The translations under genes and the position numbers were made by a program. The notes under the pieces are model-generated. The model saw only the letters and a list, made by a program, of their open reading frames with translations. It was not told where the DNA came from and made no database searches. A stretch of DNA of 64,000 nt. Origin: Glandiceps talaboti (taxonomy: Eukaryota > Hemichordata > Enteropneusta > Spengelidae). The stretch spans positions 10,076,276 through 10,140,275 of the forward strand of contig NC_135568.1 of the NCBI RefSeq assembly GCF_964340395.1, written 5' to 3'. Shown here one piece after another: positions 1 through 29,130 of the stretch; the first letter of the stretch is position 1, and the number at the start of each line of letters is the position of its first letter.

Positions 1-235
1 ATGAAATATTAATTTAACCTAACAATGCAATGTAGTCCAGAAGAAATGAGACAGAAAGCACCCAGTGTCACACATAGTTACACTGTCATACCAGTAACAC
101 CAATGACACACATGGTAACACTAAGAGCCACACCCAGCAACAGATGTGCCACACCCATTAACACTGAGAGCCACACCCAGCAACACCATGAGCTGTGAGA
201 ACTAGTGACAAACTTGACCCTGTTAAATTTACTAC

Positions 236-15451
<15,216 letters not shown>

Positions 15452-16724
15452 CTGAAAAAGATATATTTTTATAGTCATTAATAAACAGTATCGTTGATAG
15501 GTAGGTCAACTATAAAAGTCATGTGACAAGTAGCATATATCATGTGACGGACATGTGACAAGTAGCTTACGATTCCATTATTTAGTCACATAGAAATAAG
15601 GTGGGGTTTTGCCATGTGTGAAGACTTGTTTTTACTTTAGTCTATTACCTACCTGGTTACTATAAGGGACAATCACAAAATGTCACATAAGCTGCATAAA
15701 TGAACTTTGTTCATTAAGAGAGGGGGGCCTGGAATCAAAGCGATTGCTAAATTTCATTTTCATACTTCAAACCAAATTTAGAAAACTTTCACGCCTTCAA
15801 TGATAACAGGTTCTGTATTTACTACTGAGATGTTGATAAGTTGAATAAAATTTACTTCAAATGTGATACAACAGTGCTGGGTTTCCAGTGGTATTTTAAT
15901 TTGTTACTAATGTCTCTACATTGTATCAATCGTAGTGGTGTGACTGCTACAATTTTCATCATATATATGGTATATAAATGTGTTGAAGTTGTACATTTGT
16001 TTAGGGAGTGCGGGAAGAAGATATGGCCTAAACAACGTTCATTTATTGAGCTTGTGCCATGGCATTGTGCGATTGTTCTTAAACTGGCTATTATGAAATG
16101 AAGGAATGAATACATCTAGCAATAACACCACACTTTAAATTTAAATGCGATAAAGTTTCAGTCACACACATATTACATGTGTACATGTGCTTTAACATAA
16201 TGTCTGTTTTCTTGACTGATTCAGTGATTGCCATGGTTACTAAATACAAATTGATTTTGATACATTGCAATGAAAATTAAAACTGACATAATACATTAAT
16301 GCTGTTCACATTCTTCAACTCAGTAGGTATCACATCAATATACTATTGGGATGTAATTAAATACATAGCCATTCGTATCCATGGTAACCTGTCATCAACT
16401 ACACTTATGCGATCAATTTAGAGTTAAAATTTGTCAAAAGTCACATCACTGAAATCAGTCCTGAATCAATTTGATTTCATCAACATCGTTAGTGACAAAA
16501 TTATAAAAATTCACCATAGATTCATTTAATATGGATGATTTAATTTTAAGCAAATGATGGTATTTCTTATCAAGAAATATAAGCCTTAAAAATCATGATC
16601 TTTTATTGTATCAAGAAAAACAAGTCTTTGACGAACTCACATGCATGCACCCAAAAGTTTCAACTGACATTCATATTCTGGCAGCCATTTAGTCATTGTG
16701 ATAATTCACAACACAATGTGATTT

Positions 16725-17262
16725 GCATATATGGACTACATGCAGTATCTGACATTTATATTGAGTCAGGTTTAGTTGAAATCAGTCCACGCACATCAGA
16801 GGTGTACATTTGACCTTGAACATATAGGTCAAAGTGAAAGGTCAGGGTCTCATTAGAAAGCTCATCATGGATGGGTATAGGTATTCAAAGTGATGCATGT
16901 GCATATATGGAGTACAGTATCTCACATTTATATTGTGTCAGGTTTGGTTGAAGTCAGTCCATGCATGTCAGAGGTGTACATGAACATTTATCATTTGACA
17001 TTGAACATAAATGTCAAGGTCAATGGTCAGGGTTTCATTAGAAAGCTCATAATAGATAACATGGGTACTCAAAGTGATGTGCATATATGGAGTACAGTAT
17101 CTCACATTTATATTGTGTCAGATTTGGTTGAAGTCAGTCCATGCATGTCAGAGGTGTATATGAACATTTATCATTTGACATTGAACATAAATGTCAAGGT
17201 CAATGGTCAGGGTCTCCTTAGAAAGCTCATCATGGATAACATGGGTGTAGGTACTAAAATTA
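16725..17262 (+). repeat. Three-copy tandem repeat of about 180 bases
   Basis: Copies start near 16725, 16903 and 17080 with catatatggagtacagtatc, and share gaagtcagtccatgcatgtc, agaggtgtacatgaacattt, aatgtcaaggtcaatggtca and agaaagctcat. A 145-codon open frame over copies 2-3 is a by-product of a unit length divisible by three. Confidence 0.9.
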
Positions 17263-17887
17263 TATCTTATACTTCTTGTTGTTGTCTCATGTCAGTTACA
17301 TCATGGATTTTTTTTGTTAAATTTTGACCCAGAAGATCAAGGTTAAGGTCGATGTAAAGACACTGTGCTGTGATTCCAAATTAGCAGATATGATTGTACA
17401 CCATGTAGTTATTGCAAGTTGAACAGTTTTGATTGTATACTAAGTAGTCATCGTAGGTTGAATGGTTTTGATTGTATACTGAACTAAAGCTAGGTGATGT
17501 GACAACTATTCACGTACATTCAACAAACCATAGAATAAATTCCACATTTTGAGCTCTAATACTAAACCAATGAATAGAATAACGAGATACTGCATAGAAT
17601 GGAATTTGGTGGACATGCTTTAGCGTTCTACTAAATTATTCAGGCTGGTAGTGATTTCCGTAATAACTAACATTACAATACATATCTCAACCATATCCTC
17701 ATATCCATCGATTTCTATGGAAATCACTTCCTTTTACCTACACAAGAATATTTCTTTTTATAACGCAAGGTACTTTGAGTCACTTTCAGAAGGTAAATTG
17801 AAACATCCATTTGGCTGTCAATACATAGTATGACAGAACTCCATTATGCATGAATGCCAGTGTGGTATATTTATACTTACGGTATTT

Positions 17888-18228
17888 GCTAGTCTAGTTC
17901 CTATATACAGTATCGTTACGATCATTTACACCTCCGCTCACAGTATAGTCAAAGTCATTACTTTAGATGTACGGATCGAGATGCATGAGATGAAATTTAA
18001 AATTCATCCACAGCCATCCACACAGTCATTAACATCATGTCTTTGTTAATCAATCATACAATTCTAACCAATAACACAGTCCTTCATAAAGTTAGTGTTT
18101 ATTGGGGCAGTTATGTAATGTCCAGTTGGGGTTCACTGATTGGATGAACAACTTTTTGTGCTGATTAAGGGACTTTGACCAGACATGGTTTAGTTAGAAA
18201 CCAAGTTGGCATCCAGACAAGGTATTTG
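17888..18228 (+). mobile_element. MITE-like dispersed family A, copy 1
   Basis: Begins ctagttcctatatacagtat cgttacgat...cacctccgctcacagtatagtcaaag and ends gtttagttagaaaccaagtt ggcatccag. Close copies at 25873-26210 (same strand) and 57905-58275 (opposite strand); no coding capacity, about 340 bases. Confidence 0.8.
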
Positions 18229-19257
18229 CATGAGTGCTTGTATTTCTCTACGGTTGTACTCTTACAAGTGTAGCAAGTTAAAGCGAAGTAGAACTTATCA
18301 CAAGCACGAGTTCAAAATACTCCCAAGTATCCACACTGGTAGTCACATTTCATGGAGTTTTGTTATTATTACATATGTCTATCAAAAACAATGCATTTCA
18401 TTAAAAAATACAACTGTGCGTTAATTCAAGTGATTTCATGTACGTGGAACGATTATATTCTCATTTGCATACAGGTATGTACAAATATTTACGGTATTGC
18501 ACTGCAGAGTGAATGTACAAGCCAAGTAATCAACGTGAGATATGTTTCAGAAATACTCACGATGGTTATACTCACTCATGTTATCGGTATGGTATCTTAT
18601 GTTAACATGTAGAGTCCAATATTGTTCATTCTTGCACCACTAATGGACGTTAGATATTGAACTTAAAATATGCTAGACTTAGAATACACGTCAAAATGAG
18701 GTCACCTTATGCAAAAGACAATCCAGAAAAAAAAGTATCTCGAACACTGTATTCAGACTTATTATTTCATTTGAAACAAAAATAATAATAAACTAACAGC
18801 AGAAATGTTCTACAACACTAACAGACACTGTTATAAAAACCAAAATGAGAAATGACTGCATTTTCTGATAAAACAGATATAGCTGTTGGGTACCAATCAT
18901 TCTAAAATCGCTGACATTTCTATCAATACGCTATTACCATCATGAATAATTACCAGCTGTCATCGATTCAGCGACATCCATTTTTCAGCTAGACTTACTA
19001 ATTCGCCGACTGACTTCTTTCTGAAATGTCATGCTTCATGAAAAAGACGTATTGGGAACAGATATTAAGAATAAAGAAAATGAATTAATGAGTTTCTGAT
19101 ATCATATATATTCAAATTAATATGCAATATACATCATGGCCATCTTTATAGAGAGCTATCAATAAGTATCACTGTAGTGTTCAGATGTTGGAAATATACA
19201 TATGCTATGTCAATCACATTATAAAAATGATTTTAATATAGTTGTAATTTTACTATG

Positions 19258-19271
19258 GTTACCATGGTAAC
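19258..19271. promoter_or_regulatory. RFX X-box-like palindrome
   Basis: GTTACCATGGTAAC, a perfect 14-base palindrome fitting the X-box pattern. It lies about 3.8 kb upstream of the first recognised MYO3 coding exon. Motif match only. Confidence 0.3.
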
Positions 19272-19735
19272 TATTACATAGTCAAAAGCTCGAGCTTGAT
19301 ATTGAAGACTGGGAGAATACTGTGAAGTGGAGAGTGGGATTCAAATTGAGTAAGATAATACTATTTATAATAATAGTGGTGTTCTGCGATACTTCTATTA
19401 AAATGGAATCTTATCAGTACGTCTTATAAATTGTCCACATATGGAAGTTTGCATGATTATTGGTTTTATGGATTATTCCAAGGAAGTATTCTACAATGAA
19501 GTATTTGAGCTGACAACTTTTGACTATAATAACTCACTTAAAACGATACCCTAAAATAATGTACCTTCATACCATGGGCACTTACTATATAACAATTTAG
19601 ATATCAAGAATATCCAGAATCAAGTTTTAAACGTTCAACGGTTCATCTACACAGACACAACACAGACACAGACATAGATACATGTGTGTGCTTGCATTCC
19701 AAGTGTGTGCATACACATGCATGTACACATGCATG

Positions 19736-19761
19736 CATACATACATACATACATACATACA

Positions 19762-19792
<31 letters not shown>

Positions 19793-20023
19793 GTACATAT
19801 ACATAATTATACATACACACATATACAGTGTACACATACATGCATACATACATACATACATGTACATACATACATACATACATATGTACATATACATAAT
19901 TATACATACACACATATACAGTGTACACATACATGCATACATACATACATACATGTACATACATACATACATACATACATGCATATACATACATACATAC
20001 ATACATACATACACATACATACA

Positions 20024-20073
<50 letters not shown>
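19736..20073 (+). repeat. (ATAC)n and (AC)n compound microsatellite with an internal duplication
   Basis: Long atac runs, with an approximately 115-base segment containing tatgtacatatacataatta tacatacacac present twice in tandem, ending in a (ac)n run. Long open frames across it on both strands are artefacts. Confidence 0.97.
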
Positions 20074-20074
<1 letters not shown>

Positions 20075-22604
20075 TGCCATGCCTTTAGCAAAACTGAACC
20101 TTTAAAATGAACAAAGTAATTTTGACAGGCTTCTTGTAAGATTTAAAATCTAATAATGAAGAAAACGGAGTTACGTTGACATTATAAAAGAAAGTTAATA
20201 ATAACCTATAAATGATGTCAGCGAAAAATCCCTTAAGTGATTGGTATTAAAATCATTGACTAATATTATTTTTTTTGTCAGACAATACAACCATGTAGTA
20301 CTTTCAAACATTCTACACAATCTAGCATCATCTGTTGCTATGGAAACAGATGTACTTTGATAAGAGCATTTCTTCAATACTGTATGAATTCCCCTTGCAG
20401 CATGTTGCCATAGAAACACTGATTACTTATTTCAGAGACTTCTTCGGGATGTCAAAAGGTATTAAATCTCATGAGATAAGTGACATCATTATTGTCTTTT
20501 AACCATCGTCGTTCATTTGAAGAGATAGTAAATTGTCAATGTTTATAAAATTTTTGAAAAAGACAAAATCAAAGGATTGGCATTTTGAGACTCTTTTTTA
20601 TCAAAAGAAATTGGTAAATCTTAAATTTCCAATATTGGATCACTTTTTTTACTCTAGGATTGTGTCATTTCTGTCAAATTGTCAATATTTCCTAAATTTT
20701 CTGAAATAATTTAAATGTAGGTACAGTATTAATATACTGAAACCCTATCTTATCGAAAAAAAGGTTGGTAAATCTTGAATTTCTAATACTGAAAACATTT
20801 TATTCTAGAACAACAAAATTGTCAATATGTAATAGAATTATATGATTATGAAGCAGCAAATGAAGGTATTGAGACACTTTTAGAGCCTAGAAAATATTGA
20901 AATCTTGCATTTCTAGGAATGGATTTTATTGGAGAAGATCGAGTGACATATTTGTCAAAATTGTCAATATGTAGTAGAATTATTTGAAACTGTAAATGAA
21001 TGCATTCAGACACTTTCGAGCATACAAAATATTGAAATCTTGCATTTCTTTGAATGGTTTTTATTGGAGAAGACAGGTATATTTGTCAATTTTGTCAATA
21101 ATGTACAGAATTCTTTGAAATAGTCTTGATACGTGCAAGTAATGGCATATTGAGGGTGAGAGACACTTTTTATAAAAAGATATTGACATAATCGTGATTT
21201 CTAATATTGAAATCATTTTTTTTTGTATTCTAGAACAGTGATAAACCCCAATGTGTATCATACTAGACACAATTTAATCAAGTTTCAGTCTTAGCCCAGA
21301 GACTCAACTATTTGACACAATACACTGGCTTTCTTTTAGACAAATAATACTGTCAAACTGTATAGCTAAGTCTCTGTTTATCACAGACTAAATTGCTTTA
21401 TTGAAGACAATCAGCAAGTAATTAATTCCTTCCATTGAAATTATTTTATTCAAATTCATTGACGTGCCTAACTTGATCAGCTCTTCTATTGAAACTGTTT
21501 TTTTGTAAAGACATCGGCAACCAGTAATTTTTAATATTGATATAATGTATGACAGATATTATTAAAATACTGTCATTTTCAATGCTTCACCAGATTATCA
21601 GCAATAAGGATATTTGAGAATAAACCTCAGCTCAGACTGATTATTAAAGCTTTCAATGATGCCCAAGTACTTACAGTACGTCTATTCTGCATGTATGCTA
21701 TAAAATGATAAATAAAATAGCGCCAAAGGTATTCCATGCACGAGCCAAGTTGAACAAAAAATATGGAAAATATACTCGGGTCGTTCTACGTCCTGACAAC
21801 AAAAAATATGGAATATATACTCTGGGCATTCTACGTCATGACAATGAAAAGCAACTAAAATCTGCTAGTAAATGTATGTGTTATCGACTGTTTCTAAATA
21901 GTAAATTCTAGTAACTGTATAATGATACAGGCAATCAATACATTAAAGTTAAACACAATTTCCCTACCAAGATCCGTACCTCACTGCTGATTGATACCAG
22001 CTCCATACTGATAAGTTAAAGTGAATGAAACTAATGCATGTCATCTAGTTTTAATAACATCCAGGTTTTTCTTAAACATAGTGAAGCCATGAGGTATCCC
22101 TTTCCTTTCAAGACACACCTAACAGATTTCATATAAATTAACCTAAATATGTTTCGAGTTCTGAATAAACCTTTCACCCCAAATCATTTTCTAAAACCAA
22201 ATTTGCATATCAACAAAAAGGGTCAGTCATATCTTGCCTTTAATAAATCTTTATCTAGACATCCCTAGAAATATTTCAAACAACACTTGCGGTGATGCAC
22301 ATGAATGAAAAGGTGATATCGGGTTATGAAAAAATTATTATACACTTATACCTAGGGATAATATATGAAAAATAAAGAGATACATGAAGTCTGCTTACGT
22401 TATTAATGACATTCATACGCTAAGAATCTGCTTACCAGGTAAACCTGTGGCTGTATTTGTTTACAACTCGAATCAGTGGTTAAGTACAGAGTAACCTGTT
22501 TACTGTATAGTTTGTTACATCATTAGCTCTCATAACTTCTAGTTCTCATACATATACAGGCAGTTAACAGGCTAAGTACAGAAGTACATATATCCGAATA
22601 ATTT

Positions 22605-23455
22605 ACCTGTCCCAATAAAGGTATAGTCTAGTTCCTACACAGTATCGTTACGATTTATACCTTTACTCACAGTCTAGTTCCTATACAGAATCGTTACGAT
22701 TTACACCTCCACTCACAGTCTAGTTCCTACACAGTATCGTTACGATTTATACCTTTACTCACAGTCTGGTTCCTATACAGTATCGTTACGATTTATACTT
22801 TCACTCACAGTCTAGTTCCTATACAGAATCGTTACGATTTACACCTCCACTCACAGTCTAGTTCCTATACAGTATCGTTACCATTTACACCTCCACTCAC
22901 AGTCTAGTTCCTATACAGTATCATTACCATTTACACCTCCACTCACAGTCTAGTTCCTATACAGTATCGTTACCATTTACACCTCCACTCACAGTCTAGT
23001 TCCTATACAGTATCGTTACCATTTACACCTCCACTCACAGTCAAGTTCCTATATACAATATCGTTACCATTTACACCTCCACTCACAGTCAAGTTCCTAT
23101 ATACAATATCGTTACCATTTACACCTCCACTCACAGTCAAGTTCCTATATACAATATCGTTACCATTTACACCTCCACTCACAGTCAAGTTCCTATATAC
23201 AATATCGTTACCATTTACACCTCCACTCACAGTCAAGTTCCTATATACAATATCGTTACCATTTACACCTCCACTCACAGTCTAGTTCCTATATACAATA
23301 TCGTTACCATTTACACCTCCACTCACAGTCTAGTTCCTATACAGTATCGTTACGATTTATACCTTCACTCACAGTCTAGTTCCTATACAGTATCATTACG
23401 ATTTATACCTCCACTCACAGTATGTGGTTACCACAGTTGGCGTCCAGACTAGTAA
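22605..23455 (+). repeat. 46-base minisatellite, about 17 copies, derived from the terminus of family A
   Basis: Unit tctagttcctatacagtatc gttacgatttacacctccactcacag. This unit is the left end of family A (17888, 25873). The array ends with ggttaccacagttggcgtcc agactag, resembling family A's right end, so it looks like an element whose terminus was amplified and whose middle was lost. Central copies are more homogeneous (tcaagttcctatatacaata variant), as expected from recent expansion. Confidence 0.9.
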
Positions 23456-24109
23456 GGGTGGAGAATATTTTTCAACAGGAATAAAATTTAACCCTAAAAT
23501 GACAAAGTTACATCTAATGCAGCTTTAACTTTTAAAGTTAAATCATCCCCATTGATCCAAAAATTTAGAAAGAGAAATAATTAATGAACAGCTTGCATCG
23601 CCACCATAACTAACAGATTGCCTGCGTTATTCTATATATAGACAATGACTAATTTGCATACTTTGACCTCAAAAGGTCACAGAAGTTAATGACACAATAG
23701 TCAATAGTCTTGTTATTGTTCAGGCCATTGTTTATTGTGATGGCATAGCAACAGTAAACTTTTATTGTAAATAATAGTAACTGTATTATTAGAACTTTAT
23801 GTGACAAGGGCTAATTTGGGACTCATATTCTAGTCAAATAACTTTATCTGGTATCATTGCAGTTATGTTGATATAAAACAAGTTACAGGCAAGCATTTAT
23901 ACGCAGACTTGTTACGAACAGGGACAGCAAATACATTTGAATTGGATTAATAACATCAGCAGAGCATTTTGGAACCACAAAGATTTGTATTTCATTTCAT
24001 GGTTTGACATGAACAGTTTTTTTGGCTTCTCTACATAATACTTACATTCATAAATGAATTTTAATTTCCCCTGGCATTTCGTGTACATGTAAAGACGACA
24101 TAAAACTAT

Positions 24110-24510
24110 TCATATCAAATGATACTCTAGTTCCTAATCCTATACAACATTTTGCGATTACTATGATCATCTCCACTCACGTATAGGGAAATTCATAATT
24201 CTAGCACAGAAATCTGTGCTACCCCCAACTGCATTTTTATAAACGTGATGATGTTATCGCATCCCAACGTGATTTTAGTTCAGACTGGAGAGGTGAAGTT
24301 TGGTTAATGAGCAATTGTCTAAAAGAACTAACCAATTGCAACTGCCTGTCATTTTGTGATGGATTACTACTGACATGCATCATTTTACCCTTTGCTCAGC
24401 AGTGGTAGCACAGATTTCTGTGCTAGAATAACAACTTTCTCTATACGTGAGTGGAGATGACTGTAGTAACCATAACACGTCATATAGAAACTAGCCTAAT
24501 CAAATAACTG
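24110..24510. mobile_element. Fold-back MITE related to family A ends
   Basis: Arm catctccactcacgtatagg gaaa...ttctagcacagaaatctgtgctac at about 24168-24232 recurs as a reverse complement at about 24403-24458. Outer sequences ctctagttcctaatcctata and the reverse complement of tatagaaactagcc also match. Interior about 170 bases, non-coding. Confidence 0.75.
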
Positions 24511-25579
24511 AATGTAATAGAAGTTTATGTATTTCTAGAAAGCCAAAAATCAGCACCGCCATATGAATCACAATTTGAACACATTACTATCCTATTTATA
24601 CTAGTGAAAATAGACCTCTTATTCAGTGTTTCAGTCAGCCTTTTGAAAGAGTGGGACATAGTGTCCCGAGACTTTTATTTTTCTGGCTCATCATAAATTT
24701 TTTTGGGACAAAAAAAAAAAAGCACCAATCATTGGCATTGTAGCACAACTGTACAGTTTTAAAAAAATATTTACCCACATGCTGATCCATGCTAGATATT
24801 TGCTGAATGATTATGCAGTTGCCTATCTATTCTAATCCTGTTGTTATCTATGCAATATATGCGATCATTTGGCTGTTGCTATAGGTGTGGTCATGTTGCT
24901 AAACATATTTGCATACAATTTCAGTGTGGGTCATCTATGACCCGTCACTTCCAAAACTGTGGGTCAGGTCCAAAAAATGTGTGCCAAATGACCCAAAAAC
25001 CCCCTCTGGCTGCAACACTGCCATTTGACATGCATAACGCCTCATTATCAATTTTCAGTGAATATATTGTGAGTTGACTGAAATAAAAATACAATACTAG
25101 TACAGGTTTACTAATGACTACAGGTTATTTTGTAAATGATTATTATTATCAAAATATTACGCTTTGCAGGGTGTTTGGATTTCGGCTTTTTCTTCCTAAG
25201 TCAAAATATTTGTTTATGGTAATGTAAATATTATGGTCAATTAACATGACATGATGAATGGAAAAACGTTTGAACATTTGAAAAAATCTTTTGACATTTT
25301 CAATGAAAAGCATGATGTAACTTGCTTATTAAATTTATATATTAAACAGTTAAAATAAACACTGGTTGACAAACCTGAATACAGTTTATTAACTATTAAT
25401 CTACTTGTATATTGTGAAATATGTGGCTCATTATTTTTTGGTTAGCATTCAAAATATTTACAACCTGCAAAATTGAATTTTTGTTACACATTGCAGAGTT
25501 CATAAACAGTGCTATGTTACTTGTTTTGTTTCGGATCGCCATGTAAATTTAGATCGTATGGTGATTGTGCGGCATTTTT

Positions 25580-26405
25580 ACATTTTCCACTAATATGGAA
25601 CAATCTATCCCAGGGCAATAGTCACTTGCAGTAGGAGTATGCTGCCAATCAACCCCACACTTATTCTGACCAAAAACCAATACTACATTTTAGACCATTA
25701 GACAGGTGGGTGTTTTTGGAAGATCAAATTTTAGACCAAAATACATTAAATTTTGTAGTACGCAGTTCCATATTTAGGAAATGGTGAATCTCAAAATATA
25801 GTTTTCACTCTTGTATTTTTTCTCTCAAGAGGAAACATTTTGGTGGCAAATAATGGAACAGTTATGATTTGATTACTCTAGTTCCTATACAGTATCGTTA
25901 ATATTTACACCTCCATTCACAGTATAGTCAAAGTCGTTACTCTAGAAGTCCTGAGATGCATGGGATGCAATTCAAAATTCATCCACAGCCACCCACACAG
26001 TCATTAACATCATGTGTTAGTGTTTATTGGGGTAGTTATGTAATGTCTAAATATGATATATTTGTCAGCTCAGGATGCTACATATACACTCTTTACATCA
26101 CTATAGCAGTTGGGGTTCACTGATTGGATGAACAACTTTTTGTGCTGATTGAGGGACTTTGACCAGATGTGGTTTAGTTTGAAACCACGTTGGCACATTC
26201 CAGGCTATGCACATTTTAGAGTCACCAAGGAAAATATAAAATCATGTAGAGTGGACCCTGTTTTAGACTCTTCAGCACAAAAAACAGACCCCATTTTAGA
26301 CAAAAGGGCTAGAAAATGCACCCCAAGGGCAGCACGCAAATATAGTTAAATATAGTTAAATAGGAGGAGCAGCACCCCACCACACCACACCCCTCCCCTG
26401 GGCAA
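25580..26405 (+). mobile_element. Dispersed family E copy interrupted by a family A insertion
   Basis: 25580-25872 and 26210-26405 match the two halves of the copy at 10200-10565; between them lies a family A element. Its outer sequences tatcccagggcaatag and the reverse complement of cccctgggcaatc suggest short inverted ends. Confidence 0.75.
25873..26210 (+). mobile_element. MITE-like dispersed family A, copy 2, nested in family E
   Basis: From ctctagttcctatacagtat to gtttgaaaccacgttggca, similar throughout to copy 1 at 17888-18228. Contains tttacatcactatagcagtt ggggttcactgattgg, shared with copy 3. Confidence 0.8.
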
Positions 26406-28464
26406 TCTACCTGTTGAAGTACATCAGTTTTCCACTCTTGATAAATGAGGGATTTAGTTATCAAGTGCCTTTGTATACTGGATTCAGGCATTTTACAAAT
26501 GTCTGTGAATGATTTATTGATTGATTTACATGAAATGATCACATGATATTTGATAGATGTGGTAATGGTTAAGTATAATATATATACAAAGAGGTTTTGT
26601 AACCAAGGCGGCTTTGTTATTTAAAAAAAAAAAAATTTTGGAACCCAATAAATAATCCTACAATGTCACTTTTACTGATATCTAAATACCTCTTGTAAGC
26701 TCGACACATTGCTACACAGGATTTAACATGTTTGAATGCTTAGAATTTTATTTTATCAGGAAACAAAATAAATATGGAGAACCATAACATTACAGACAGT
26801 GTCCCTGCGAACAAGAAGACCATGGCATGTACTTGCTACATATCAGAACTATTTGCTTTAGTGGTACTGTTACATTCATTACCTTTAGAAAAATTAGGAC
26901 TCATACAATTACTATACTCAACTTACTACCTCAATTAATTCTCTGTACTTGCAACAGCATTTTACTTCATGCTAGAAGGTCAAAATAGAGCAAGAAGGTT
27001 GACTTAATATTCCCACGCACGCCTATATTTATGCATGTGAAGCAGTGGAGCGGAAGTTATGGTGTCGACCAAGAACTTGAATGTCCATTACTGTTATGGT
27101 GTGCCTAGGCAATAATAACTATATCAGGTACCGAGAATTGAGGACTTGTACAATTACTAGTTTCGGCCAAAAATCAATTTAGAACCTGTATAATTACTAC
27201 TGTTACTGCTAAATTACAACTTATACAACTAATTATTATTCGATTCAAATGAGGCCCTGTTCAATTACTACAGTTACCATGGTAAGTGTACCATTTCACG
27301 TGTAATAAGATGGCTGTTCGTTCATTACACATTCATAATAAGCAGCTTTCAACAGTGCACAGCATAATATCAATATTTGTCGTTTAAAAAATCTGAGAAG
27401 TCAGCACTTACGTTAGTTCTCCATGCCATGTAGCTAATAATGATGTACATTTTGATTTCTTTTATTTATATGAATAATAAATTAACTGCTCAAGTGTTTA
27501 CTGGGAACTACGTGATAACAGTGTCAGTAGTGAAAATATCATTAATCACTTTCATGCAAGTGACATACCAAACATTTACCTCCTGGGTTTTTGAGTGTGG
27601 TAAGGGGCTATCTCAAATTATCATTATATGCCTAAGATCGGAGAGCAAAATTTAATGGTGTAAATGTTTTAGATAATAGTCTGGGCCTTAAAATTGGTAA
27701 TATCAGTTTGTTTTGATCATAATTAAGTAATTACTAGTACTATGTCCATTCCACTGAAATAAATGTCGACAGTGAGATATGTCAAATTCTTTCCAAGGTT
27801 TAGACATGAGATATTTGACTGACAACCGTCTTATCAACATGATCTACAAATCATGTGATGTTAAATCATGTGATGACTCTTCAGAACTCAAAGTTTATGA
27901 AGATACATCTATTTCCTGGAGTGGATTCCCCTTTTAAAACAACTGTAGGGTTGGCAAGGAAAACCTCGGATCACATAACCTACATTTTGTAAAACACACC
28001 TAGTTAAGTGGTTTCCTTTATTTAACCTGATTTATCACATCTTTTCTTTCTGAGCTGAGGTTAAAATCAGAACTTGTCCTTTAGAATGACTGTTATCAGT
28101 AAAAGACTTGAATTGCCTGTCATTCTTGATATTATGATAATAAATGGTAACAAACAAACAAGTCATAACCACGTAGACAAGCCTTCAACATTTCAAGCAT
28201 CTAATTCTCATGCCCAACTGCAAAAAATCAATATTCAAATATTTGGTACTGTTTCTGTCATGTATATTTTCATTCCTCTGCAGCAAAAGTGATTTATTAA
28301 ATCAAGGAAGTAGTTTTTTCTGCAAATTTATAATTTCAAATCCAGATGTTGACTACAAATATCCAATTATAACCTGATTGAAGTGTATTGAGCTGGAAAA
28401 TGGGGAAAACATGCGAAGATTTTGTGAACACAACAACAAAATGTTCGTGTAGTTGTTATTTCCT

Positions 28465-29130
28465 TAAAGGTACACAGGCTCAAGTTTATGTTTTGGGGCG
28501 AGATTTATTCTGTGTATTTAAAAGTCCCTCATAGTATTCTACTCAGTACTGAAGCAAACATAACTATCAATTATAATTGACTGAAATCAAACCTTTTATT
28601 AAGACATAGAAACGATCTGATGGTGTAATTTTCGATACGTACCAAAAAATGTTAAGGAATCTATACTAGACAATCAACTGTTCTGACAAACTCAGACAGC
28701 AGTAGGCCTTTCCAAAATTTGCCATGGTCACGCTGTACTTCCTGTCTGTGTGTACCTTGGGGGTATACATGTACAAAGTATAAGTTACTCAGTTAATCAG
28801 ACAGCACTGGTGCCTTCTGTGATCTTTGAACAATACGAAAAACATCCCTGATTTACACTTCTACAGAATACCAAGGAACATAACTCTTTAAGAAACAGTA
28901 CTATGAGGTGATGATACCCCAATTTGAGCGTGAGTGCTGTATTTCAAATTTCCTGGGTTTTTTTTGTTTTTTTTAAATTTCCTGTTTGCAGTCTGCAATG
29001 GCCTCAAGCAATGTCATAGAAGACATGTATTGACATTAATATTATACTAGAATAGTTTAATCAAGGTTTTATGGAAGTATTTTCGGTTGAGTAACAAGGT
29101 TTATAAACTCAGCTTGTGCCACTTTAATTT
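28465..29130 (+). mobile_element. Dispersed family D copy interrupted by a MITE
   Basis: Outer parts (28465-28705 and 28998-29130) match 37222-37590 in order: actgaagcaaac, attgactgaa.tcaaacct, tcaactgttctgacaa versus tcagctgttctaacaa, then tcatagaagacatg, ttgacattaatatt and tcagcttgtgccacttt. A 290-base insert absent from the 37-kb copy splits it. Confidence 0.75.
28707..28997 (+). mobile_element. Short MITE with TAGGCC ends (family C), nested
   Basis: Starts taggcctttccaaaatttgc catgg and ends tttgcagtctgcaatggcct, giving imperfect inverted ends (taggcctttcca against aggccattgca). Its inverted copy at 36763-37040 shares the tacttcctgtctgtgt segment and the cctgatttacacttctacag segment. Non-coding. 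Confidence 0.75.

Noticed and set aside
16890-17327. 145-codon open frame with internal repeats as a gene
   Set aside because: Created by a 180-base tandem repeat; the sequence shows no domain and typical non-coding composition.
19643-20110. 140-residue Cys-Met-Tyr-Val or His-Thr-Tyr-Ile open frames
   Set aside because: Microsatellite artefacts of (ATAC)n and (AC)n.
23003-23278. 91-codon open frame with six repeated SGGVNGNDIVYRNLTV peptides as a repeat protein
   Set aside because: It is the reverse reading of the 46/48-base minisatellite; six central copies happen to have a length divisible by three. No start, splice or domain support.
22605-23455. Regular 46-base repeats as a CRISPR array
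   Set aside because: The whole unit is repeated without unique spacers, in an animal genome, and the unit matches a transposon end.
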